NCBI GenBank assembly: GCA_027296055.1
Contig: JAPUJT010000084.1
Span: 1-61,359 of the forward strand
From: Planctomycetota bacterium
Lineage (GTDB): Bacteria > Planctomycetota > JAPUJT01
Length of the DNA: 61,359 nt
Direction of reading: 5' to 3'
The notes under the pieces were generated by a model. That model saw only the letters and a list, made by a program, of their open reading frames with translations, made no database searches and had not been told where the DNA came from. A program made the position numbers and the translations under genes. This document shows, one piece after another, positions 8,392 to 15,012 of the stretch; position 1 is the stretch's first letter; every line of letters starts with the position of its first letter.

Positions 8392-9432
8392 ATGTCGGAC
8401 CGCGCGCAGAACATCGCCAGGGGCGTCCTCGGGCCCAACCTTGTAGAGGGCGAGTCCCTCCTCGAGGCGAAGCTGCGCCCCCAATCCTTCTCGGAGTTCG
8501 TCGGACAGACAAAGGTCAAGGAGAACCTCGGTCTCTACATCCGGGCGGCGCGCGAGCGGGGCGAGGTCCTGGATCACATCCTCCTCTCCGGAATGGCCGG
8601 ACTGGGAAAGACGACCCTGGCTCACATCGTTGCGACCGAGATGGGCCGCGAGCTGCGCGCGACTTCCGGCCCCGTCCTGGAGAGGGCGCGAGACCTTGCC
8701 GGGATCCTCACCAGCCTCCAGGAGGGGGACGTTCTCTTCATAGACGAGATCCATCGCCTGAGCCGAACGGTCGAAGAGTATCTCTACTCGGCGATGGAGG
8801 ATTTCTGCATCGATATCGTCCTCGATCAGGGGGCGGCCGCCCAGAGCATCAAGATCAACCTCCATCCGTTTACCTTGGTCGGAGCTACGACCCGGCAGGG
8901 TCTGCTCTCCTCACCCTTCCTTGCGAGGTTCGGTGTCCTCGAGAAGCTCGATCCGTATCCGGCGGAGGACCTGAAGGAGATCATCCTTCGCTCTGCCCGA
9001 ATCCTCGGCGTCGGAGCCCGGGATGATGCGGCCAGCCTCCTGGCCACCAGATCTCGCGGCATCCCGCGAGTCGCCAATCGCTTCCTGCGTAGGGTCCGGG
9101 ATGTGGCCCAGATCCAGTCTGAAAACCTTATCGATGAGGATACCGCTCGAAAGGGGCTGGAGATGCTCGGCGTGGACGAGGAGGGACTGGACGAGCTGGA
9201 TCGGACGATTCTGGGCTGCCTCGTCCACCACGGCGGCCGGCCGGTAGGGCTCAAGACAGTAGCGGTGGCGGTGGGGGAGGACCAGGTGACCATCGAGGAG
9301 GTCTGCGAGCCGTACCTTATCCGTCAGGGATACCTCTCCAGGACTCCCCGGGGCAGAATTCCCCTGGAACGAGCCTACCGCCATCTTGGACGCCCGGTTC
9401 CACAATTGCCCCCCAGCCCCCTCTTCTCCTGA
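8392..9432 (+). CDS. ruvB: Holliday junction branch-migration helicase RuvB
   Basis: 346 residues, normal length. The ATG follows AAAGGAGAGG. The N-terminus has the RuvB signature LRPQSFSEFVGQ. Walker A reads GMAGLGKTT (residues 67-75; most homologues have GPPGLGKTT), Walker B is FIDEIHRLSRTVEEYLYSAM, and sensor 1 lies in LVGATTRQGLLSSPFLARFG. The C-terminal winged helix ends with QGYLSRTPRGRIPLERAYRH. RuvB hexamers pump DNA through RuvA-bound junctions. Neither ruvA nor ruvC is in this window. Confidence 0.97.
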   Translation: MSDRAQNIARGVLGPNLVEGESLLEAKLRPQSFSEFVGQTKVKENLGLYIRAARERGEVLDHILLSGMAGLGKTTLAHIVATEMGRELRATSGPVLERARDLAGILTSLQEGDVLFIDEIHRLSRTVEEYLYSAMEDFCIDIVLDQGAAAQSIKINLHPFTLVGATTRQGLLSSPFLARFGVLEKLDPYPAEDLKEIILRSARILGVGARDDAASLLATRSRGIPRVANRFLRRVRDVAQIQSENLIDEDTARKGLEMLGVDEEGLDELDRTILGCLVHHGGRPVGLKTVAVAVGEDQVTIEEVCEPYLIRQGYLSRTPRGRIPLERAYRHLGRPVPQLPPSPLFS

Positions 9433-9489
9433 ATTGTGCAGCCTCCCGTCTCCTGGATAGGGTGAAACCCCGCCACCAGGGCCGATTTC

Positions 9490-9518
9490 TTGACACATAG
9501 AGGGCACGGTGATAGCAT
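9490..9518 (+). promoter_or_regulatory. Near-consensus sigma-70 promoter upstream of the HEAT/ParA run
   Basis: TTGACA (9490-9495), 17 bases, TAGCAT (9513-9518). The expected start point, about 9525, falls on the first bases of the 9524-9588 stem, so the transcript would begin with that hairpin. Confidence 0.6.
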
Positions 9519-9523
9519 TAAAT

Positions 9524-9588
9524 GCGGTGTGTTCTTGTGCCGTTTTTCCCCTAATATTTCCCCCTTTTACGGCGCACCAACACACCGC
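9524..9588 (+). terminator. Long stem-loop followed by a T-rich tract: attenuator, terminator or small RNA
   Basis: The arms at 9524-9543 and 9569-9588 pair over 20 positions with 17 Watson-Crick pairs, one G-U and two adjacent mismatches. The 25-base loop is pyrimidine-rich and nearly mirror-symmetric. TTTTATTT follows directly (9589-9596). Read from the promoter at 9490, this could terminate transcription after ~70 bases. Confidence 0.5.
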
Positions 9589-9596
9589 TTTTATTT

Positions 9597-9609
9597 GGTG
9601 ACAGGCACC
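9597..9609. repeat. Short REP-like palindrome
   Basis: GGTGACAGGCACC is a 4-base stem (GGTG/CACC) around ACAGG. Similar short palindromes occur as dispersed repeats in some genomes. Only one copy is in this window, so the call is tentative. Confidence 0.2.
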
Positions 9610-9693
9610 TATCTCCCCCATTCTTGACGGCCTACACATCCGGACCGGCTATTCGTACCCTTCACTGATTCGTTGACGATTTACAGTTTTGAT

Positions 9694-9722
9694 TTGCTTT
9701 TAGTCCTTGTTCCATTTATACT
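9694..9722 (+). promoter_or_regulatory. Second predicted promoter, proximal to the HEAT-repeat gene
   Basis: TTGCTT, 17 bases, TATACT. It would start transcription near 9729, about 35 bases before the ATG at 9763 and downstream of the hairpin, so it would bypass any attenuation. Confidence 0.4.
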
Positions 9723-9762
9723 CCTCTCGGGTTGGTGGGGGTTTTGAGAAGGGTATAGGGCA

Positions 9763-10566
9763 ATGGGCAAGGCCCGCGGCATGGGCATTCCCTCAGTCCG
9801 GCCCCACCACGGCCGCTCCAACGGCAACTCCTTCGACACCTCGAATGGGGGCTCCGGCCCGGCAATCGCCAGGTCCGCAGGGGCAACCAACGGTGCCGGA
9901 GACAGCAGCCAGACCGAGCGTGCTATCCTCCAGGAGGCGGTCCGGGACCTACGGGGCACTGATTCGACGGTCAAGACGGCCGCGATCAGGGCCCTGGGTC
10001 GACTCAGCCACCGGAGGGGGGCGCCGGCCCTCATTGACGCATACGATGACCCCTCTGAGGCGGTCCGCAGCGAGTGCATCAACGCCCTCGCCCAGCTGAG
10101 GGAGCCTGCGGCCGCGTCTGTTTTCAAGACGGCCCTGTTTCAGGACGCCAGCTCCCGTGTTCGTCTGGCGGCGGCGAGAGGGGTCTACCAGTTGGGGGGG
10201 CTGGGCGCGGCACCAGCGCTCACCAAGGCCCTCGAAGATACAAGTCCGACCATCCGACGGCGAGCCGCCGTTTGCCTCGGCTGGCTCGACGCCCGCTCCG
10301 ACGCGGGCGCTCTGCTGCCTCTATTCCGTGACGGAGATGCCAACGTGCGGGCCGCGGCGGTGGAGGCGGTCGGGACCCTTCGGTTCCGCTCCGCGATTCC
10401 GGGTCTGATCAAGGCCCTGGAGGACAAGGACCCTCGAGTCCGCCAGCGGGCGAACCACTCGTTGCAAAGAATAACTGGAATGTCCTGTGGAACGGCCCCA
10501 CCCGGCCGGGCGGCTGCGTATCGAAAGATCGCCCGGAAATGGCAGGGCTGGTGGTCGGTGAGTTAG
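9763..10566 (+). CDS. HEAT-repeat protein
   Basis: 267 residues. The first ~50 are Gly/Ser/Asn-rich and probably disordered. About five HEAT repeats follow (such as TVKTAAIRALGRLSHRRGAP, VRAAAVEAVGTLRFRSAIPG and PRVRQRANHSLQRITG), each with the alternating helix pattern and conserved Arg/Ala/Leu positions. The tail AYRKIARKWQGWW is a Trp-rich ending often seen after such repeats. HEAT solenoids bind proteins. It has no signal peptide, so it is probably cytosolic. It is the first gene of the run containing the ParA-like ATPase and the HD-GYP protein, 28 bases before the next start, so a role in that system is an inference from position. Confidence 0.78.
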   Translation: MGKARGMGIPSVRPHHGRSNGNSFDTSNGGSGPAIARSAGATNGAGDSSQTERAILQEAVRDLRGTDSTVKTAAIRALGRLSHRRGAPALIDAYDDPSEAVRSECINALAQLREPAAASVFKTALFQDASSRVRLAAARGVYQLGGLGAAPALTKALEDTSPTIRRRAAVCLGWLDARSDAGALLPLFRDGDANVRAAAVEAVGTLRFRSAIPGLIKALEDKDPRVRQRANHSLQRITGMSCGTAPPGRAAAYRKIARKWQGWWSVS

Positions 10567-10594
10567 GTTTCCAATGCTTAAGGGGAGGCCCACG

Positions 10595-11626
10595 ATGTCG
10601 AAGAAGCTTGGCCGGCGAGGCCGGACAAACGATGGTCTCGATGCCGAGACCGGGGACACCGCAGTCGCGGCTGTGGCGGAAGGCGATTCCGAATCGTCCT
10701 CCCCGAGTTCACCCGCAGAGTTCGAGGCCGGATCCGCGAACCGAAGATCTTCCGCGTTCGAGAACAACCGCGCCTCGTCCTCCATCGCGGAGGAGAGGAG
10801 TGACGTCTTCAAGATCATCGTCGACCTGGAGGCGCAGCTCGAATCGACCTTCTCGATGAAGGAGGCGCTGGAGAGTGATCTGGAGTCCACCCGCAAGGAG
10901 CTCGGAGACCTCCGTTGGTCGAAGAAGGAGCTCGAGGCGAGAGTAAAGGTCCTGGACGGAGAGGCGGCGGCCACGGCCGACCTCCAGACGGAGCTCGCAT
11001 TCGCCGAGGAGGAAAAGGCTCGCGCTCTCGAGCAGAGCCAGGACCTCGAGGAGCAGATCCAGAAGGTGACAGAGAATCGCGATTCGCTCAAGACGACTCT
11101 CGACGAAGCGCAGAGCCATCTTCAGGATTCCGAGAAGGCCCGGGGAGATCTGGAGGCCCAGGTTTTCCGGTTCAGCGAGAAGATCCGCAGCCTGGAGGAG
11201 ATGCAAGCGGATCTCTCCCAGGTCCAGACCGAGCGGGACAAATCCGTCGACCGGGTCCGCGAGCAGGAGTCGGAGCTGAACTCGATCAAGACGGCCAACA
11301 AGGCCCTCGATCTCGCCTTGAGGCACTCCGAGCAGGCAGCGAAGGAGCTCCGGAGTGACAAGAAGCGGTTCGAGAAGGCCCAGACGGAGTTGCTGGACGA
11401 GAAGCGCGCCGCCAGGGCCCGGTTCGACCGGGTCGAAGAAGAAAACCAGGCGGCCACGGCTCGCATCGCGGTCCTGGATGGCCAGATCGCCGATCTCTCC
11501 GGACGGAACCAGTCATTGGATGCCGAGATGGACGCCGCCCGCATGACCCTGGGCGAGATCCACACGGCCCTGGCAGACACCAAGGCAAAGGCGCGCAAGA
11601 GGTACTACCGCGTCAAGAAGAGCTAG
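10595..11626 (+). CDS. Long coiled-coil protein of the ParA/HD-GYP run
   Basis: 343 residues. The ATG at 10595 is preceded by GGGGAGG at a good distance; the ATG at 10574 has none. The first ~60 residues are polar and unstructured. From ~65 to the end the sequence is almost continuous heptad-patterned coiled coil rich in Glu, Lys, Leu and Ala. It begins with SDVFKIIVDLEAQLESTF at about residue 69, a motif shared with the proteins at 12474 and 13004. It ends with MDAARMTLGEIHTAL, which resembles the C-terminus of the 12474 protein, and then a basic tail. No enzyme domain is seen. It is probably a structural or scaffold partner of the adjacent ParA-like ATPase. Confidence 0.68.
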   Translation: MSKKLGRRGRTNDGLDAETGDTAVAAVAEGDSESSSPSSPAEFEAGSANRRSSAFENNRASSSIAEERSDVFKIIVDLEAQLESTFSMKEALESDLESTRKELGDLRWSKKELEARVKVLDGEAAATADLQTELAFAEEEKARALEQSQDLEEQIQKVTENRDSLKTTLDEAQSHLQDSEKARGDLEAQVFRFSEKIRSLEEMQADLSQVQTERDKSVDRVREQESELNSIKTANKALDLALRHSEQAAKELRSDKKRFEKAQTELLDEKRAARARFDRVEEENQAATARIAVLDGQIADLSGRNQSLDAEMDAARMTLGEIHTALADTKAKARKRYYRVKKS

Positions 11627-11683
11627 GTCGATATTCCCTGCGAATCAGTCGGCGAAGACCGGCGAGAGCATGGGAGATTCAGA

Positions 11684-12481
11684 ATGCGTCGTAGCAACAA
11701 CAATTATTTCAGAAAGCAGCTTTTCCTGAGCTTCAAGGGAGGCACGGGAAAGACGAGCCTGTCCGCCTCGTACGGCGCGCGCCTCGCTTCACTTGGAAAG
11801 CGAGTGTTGCTCCTCGATGTGGACCCGCAGGCCCACCTCACCAAGTGCCTGGGGCAGGATGGGACCGAGGTCGAGAAGACCCTTTACGACGTCCTGATCT
11901 ACGATGATGACCTCCGCTCCGCCGTGGTGCCCACGTCGCAGCCGAACCTCTCCCTCGTGCCCTCGAACCTCTCCCTGTCTGCCACGGAGCTATCCCTGGC
12001 CCAGCGCTCCCTCCGGGAGAGCCGTTTGAAGTACGCCCTGAACATGGTGAGGAACGATTACGACGTGGTGATCATGGACGCGGCCCCTACGATCGGACTT
12101 CTCAATCTCAACTCGATCCTGGCGGCAGATGACATCATCATCCCCGTCCTGCCGGACTTCCTCTCGTACCACGGGCTCAAGATTCTCTTCGAGACCCTCG
12201 CGTCGATCGAGAAGGAATTCCTGGCCAGCTTTCAGAGCATCTACATCATCATCAATCGGTTCATCGGATCGGAAGAGGTCTGCCTGGCTGCACGGAAGGC
12301 TCTCGAGAGGTACTACTCGGACTACTTGATGAAGACGGTGGTCCGGGATTGCCCCGCGTTTTCGGAGGCATCCGTCCGAGGCATCTCGATCTTCGACTAC
12401 GATCCAAAGTCTCAAGCGGCGAAGGACCTGACGGAAATGATCGAGGAGATGTTCGGTTCCAGGGAGGGCCGATATGAGTAA
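11684..12481 (+). CDS. ParA/MinD-family P-loop ATPase
   Basis: 265 residues. The deviant Walker A KGGTGKTS (residues 18-25) carries the signature Lys of ParA/MinD/Soj proteins. LLLDVDPQAHLTKCLG (switch I region) and YDVVIMDAAPTIGLL (Walker B) complete the nucleotide site. These ATPases dimerise on ATP and position DNA, chemosensory arrays, carboxysomes or other cargo on the nucleoid or membrane. No ParB is encoded nearby and there is no MinD-type C-terminal amphipathic helix. The partners here are coiled-coil and HD-GYP proteins, so positioning of a protein assembly is more likely than plasmid-type partition. Its last eight bases overlap the next gene. Confidence 0.9.
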   Translation: MRRSNNNYFRKQLFLSFKGGTGKTSLSASYGARLASLGKRVLLLDVDPQAHLTKCLGQDGTEVEKTLYDVLIYDDDLRSAVVPTSQPNLSLVPSNLSLSATELSLAQRSLRESRLKYALNMVRNDYDVVIMDAAPTIGLLNLNSILAADDIIIPVLPDFLSYHGLKILFETLASIEKEFLASFQSIYIIINRFIGSEEVCLAARKALERYYSDYLMKTVVRDCPAFSEASVRGISIFDYDPKSQAAKDLTEMIEEMFGSREGRYE

Positions 12482-12995
12482 GAATAAGAAGCGAAAGGAG
12501 CCACCGATGGATTCCGGGTTCGACCGTAACGTGGCGACGGCGATGCCTCGTAGCGGCAAGGGTACGACGCCGAAGACTCCATGGGACGTCTCGCAGGCTC
12601 CCGATCCGGCGGACCGGCGCGGGCACCTGGTCATCGGTGCCGTCCCGAGATACCAAAATCTTCACAAGGGCAAGTCGGATGTCCTCGACAAAATTCGCGA
12701 CCTGAAAACGGAGCTCGAGAGCTCATTCGCTTCCCGCGAAGAGATGCAGGGCCGGCTCGAAGAAGCCGATGAGGAGGCTCGGAGCCTGAAGGGTCAGGCG
12801 GCTCTGCTCAAGGAGCAGATAGAGGAGCACAAGAAGGAAGCCGCCCGCAGCAAAGACGATATCGAATCGGCCCAGAGGAAGGCCCGAGAGCTGGAAGACC
12901 TCCTGGAACGCGAGAGAGCGGCCAAGGAGGGAATGCGCGCCGAGCTGGCAGAGGCCCGTCTGGCGCTCGATGAGATCCAGGTCGCACTCCAGTAA
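12474..12995 (+). CDS. Short coiled-coil protein of the ParA/HD-GYP run
   Basis: 173 residues. It overlaps the ParA gene by eight bases, which implies translational coupling. Residues 1-65 are basic and probably disordered. At about residue 68 comes SDVLDKIRDLKTELESSF, closely matching the motif at a similar depth in the protein at 10595. Coiled coil then continues to the end, closing with LAEARLALDEIQVAL, also matched in that protein. It looks like a shortened paralogue with the central coiled coil removed. No catalytic residues are visible. Tight coupling suggests it is a direct partner or regulator of the ATPase. Confidence 0.65.
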   Translation: MSKNKKRKEPPMDSGFDRNVATAMPRSGKGTTPKTPWDVSQAPDPADRRGHLVIGAVPRYQNLHKGKSDVLDKIRDLKTELESSFASREEMQGRLEEADEEARSLKGQAALLKEQIEEHKKEAARSKDDIESAQRKARELEDLLERERAAKEGMRAELAEARLALDEIQVALQ

Positions 12996-13003
12996 GGACC
13001 ATC

Positions 13004-14941
13004 ATGTCGGGACGACGTCGTAGGACAGAGAAGCCCAACACGGTGCTGGAGAAGATCCATTCCCTGAAGGACCGCCTCCGCTCCTCCCAGGTCATCAACG
13101 ACGAGATCCTGAGCCTTCGCGAAGAGAACTCCGGCCTGAGGAGCCAGTTCTCCGTCATCAAGGACGAGCTGTTCCGCGCGGAGCAAGCGGGCGCCGCGGC
13201 CAAGGAAAGAGGGGACGACGCCTGCGAGAACGCCGCGAGATGGGAGCGGGAGCAGGCGGAAGGCGAGCTGTCCGAGCAGGCCCTCCTGAAGCAGATCAGG
13301 CAGATCAGACAGGAGAGGGACGAGTGCCTCTCCAGACAGAGGGAGCTGCAGGATTCCTCCGACCTGGCCGGGCGACTGACCATCGAAGTCGAAGAGGGCC
13401 GTAAGGCGCGGGCCGAGCTCAGCGAGGCGCTCGCAAAGGTCCGGCAAGATTTGAAGGGTCGTCAGGCCAAGCACGCCACTCTGAAAAGGGAGCTATCCAG
13501 AGCAGTCGATTTCCTGCTCGATCCGAAGCTGAAGCTCTTGACGGGCCCGGAGGTGCCCTCCGGAAGCGTCGATGGCCGCGGCAGCCCCGGGATTCGATCC
13601 TTGCTGAAGCGACTTCTCTCACGACTCGAGCAAGCGGAACACGAGAGGGACACGGCCCGACGCGCCCTGGCGGAAGCTGGAGACAAGGCGAACGAACGCC
13701 CCGTCCCGCCCGAACCGCCTCCGGAGAAGATGGTCGGGAGTCCGAGGCCGAAGCATGACGAACTCTCCTCCGTCGAAGTCAACCTGCGTGGACTCCTCAG
13801 CGACATCCGAGATTCCGGCGGTAGCGCCACGAGTGATCGATCCAAGGAGAAGGTGGAGCACAGAGTGGCGATCTCCGCGCCCACCGAGTCGATTTCGGTC
13901 CCGCATGGTATCGAGTCGTCCTCGCCCCCGGCCGGTACGGCAACCCTCGTCGAGCGCCCCCGCGTCTCCTCGAAACACGTGCGACCCCTCACCTTCCTCT
14001 TTGACCTGGATGAGGCCCCCGATCATATTCGCCTGGATACCGTGCGACAGCTGATCCGTTCCTACATGTCTTTCCTCAAGCGGTCACCCGGTGAGGCGCT
14101 GCGGTTCCCCTACGCGGGCAGCTCTGACGCCTACCTGAGGCAGCATTCGCACAACGTGAGCAAGCTGGCGATGTTCCTCGGGATGCACTTCGGCGAAAAG
14201 GACAAGGACGTCGAGGTTCTCGGCCTGGCCGCCATCCTCCACGATGTAGGCCTCGCCGAGCTACCCGATTCGCTCGTCAACAAGCGGGAGCCTCTGACCG
14301 AAACGGAGCTTCGATGGATCCACGAGCACCCCACCATCGGATCCAGGGTCCTCGAGTCGATCGAGGGGCTGGAGCCCGAGGTCCCCTTGATCGTCCGGCA
14401 ACACCACGAGAGGATTGACGGCAGTGGATACCCCGAAGGCCTGCGGCAGGACAAGATCCACCGCTTCGCCAAGATCCTTAATCTCGTCGACGGGTACGAG
14501 GCCCTCTCCGCCCCCCGCGTCTACCGTGAGGAGCTTCTCCCCAACGAGTCGATGCGGGTCATCGCCCGCCCCCTTATCCTCACCCAGGCAATCGAACTGC
14601 CCGGCGAGATCTCCGCGGAGGACATGGAGCACCCCAGTCCCAGCCGGGCGATGGAGCGAGTGGTCCTCCAGACACCGCAGGTATACGATCCGGCCCTCGT
14701 GCGGGCCTTCCTTCTCTGCATGGGCTACTATCCTCTTGGCTCCTACGTCCGCCTGACCTCGGGGGAGGTGGCCCGTGTGGTCGGCACGAACGGCGAGGAA
14801 GTCAGGAACCCGATCGTGAAGGTCGTCCTGGAGGAGAGCGGAGAAGTCCCCAAGCAGTCCGTCCTGATCGACCTCCTCACCGACAAGAGTCGCTTCGTCA
14901 GCCACCCGATCTCAGGGGTCCCCTACGAGGACCTTTCCTAG
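13004..14941 (+). CDS. Coiled-coil HD-GYP phosphodiesterase
   Basis: 645 residues. It opens with the same kind of motif as its two upstream partners (TVLEKIHSLKDRLRSSQ, from residue ~12), followed by a coiled coil to ~170, a second short coil and a disordered linker. Residues ~330-560 are an HD-GYP domain with a complete active site: HSHNVSKLA (H381), ILHDVGLAELP (H413/D414), HEHPTIGSRVLE, RQHHERIDGSGYPEG (GYP at 475-477) and NLVDGYEALS. Such domains hydrolyse cyclic di-GMP or related dinucleotides. The last ~85 residues (YYPLGSYVRLTSGEVARVV) form a small beta module shared with the protein at 5601. There is no receiver or membrane segment. Confidence 0.85.
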   Translation: MSGRRRRTEKPNTVLEKIHSLKDRLRSSQVINDEILSLREENSGLRSQFSVIKDELFRAEQAGAAAKERGDDACENAARWEREQAEGELSEQALLKQIRQIRQERDECLSRQRELQDSSDLAGRLTIEVEEGRKARAELSEALAKVRQDLKGRQAKHATLKRELSRAVDFLLDPKLKLLTGPEVPSGSVDGRGSPGIRSLLKRLLSRLEQAEHERDTARRALAEAGDKANERPVPPEPPPEKMVGSPRPKHDELSSVEVNLRGLLSDIRDSGGSATSDRSKEKVEHRVAISAPTESISVPHGIESSSPPAGTATLVERPRVSSKHVRPLTFLFDLDEAPDHIRLDTVRQLIRSYMSFLKRSPGEALRFPYAGSSDAYLRQHSHNVSKLAMFLGMHFGEKDKDVEVLGLAAILHDVGLAELPDSLVNKREPLTETELRWIHEHPTIGSRVLESIEGLEPEVPLIVRQHHERIDGSGYPEGLRQDKIHRFAKILNLVDGYEALSAPRVYREELLPNESMRVIARPLILTQAIELPGEISAEDMEHPSPSRAMERVVLQTPQVYDPALVRAFLLCMGYYPLGSYVRLTSGEVARVVGTNGEEVRNPIVKVVLEESGEVPKQSVLIDLLTDKSRFVSHPISGVPYEDLS

Positions 14942-14956
14942 TTCCCCACATTCCGC

Positions 14957-14962
14957 TATAAT
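14957..14962 (+). promoter_or_regulatory. Possible -10 element before the SHMT-GcvT gene
   Basis: A perfect TATAAT in the 71-base gap, with only a poor -35 (TTTCCT) 17 bases upstream. It could allow the serine/glycine operon to be transcribed independently of the HD-GYP run. Confidence 0.25.
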
Positions 14963-15012
14963 CCCCGCATTCTCAACCGGTTCGGATAAAGTCGGGCTAG
15001 AATCTCCGCAGG

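Larger units (their letters stand above)
9433..9762. other. 330-base intergenic region with promoter, hairpin and REP-like elements
   Basis: Noticeably AT-richer than its surroundings. It contains two predicted promoters (9490-9518, 9694-9722), a long stem-loop (9524-9588) and a short palindrome GGTGACAGGCACC (9597-9609), each listed separately. No gene is visible. Confidence 0.6.

Noticed and set aside
11684..12995. A ParAB partition locus
   Set aside because: The gene after the ATPase encodes a coiled-coil protein with no ParB-type HTH or CTPase motif, and no parS-like repeats are seen.
14942..15012. Glycine riboswitch before the SHMT-GcvT gene
   Set aside because: The gap is only 71 bases, too short for the tandem aptamer, and no aptamer core is seen.
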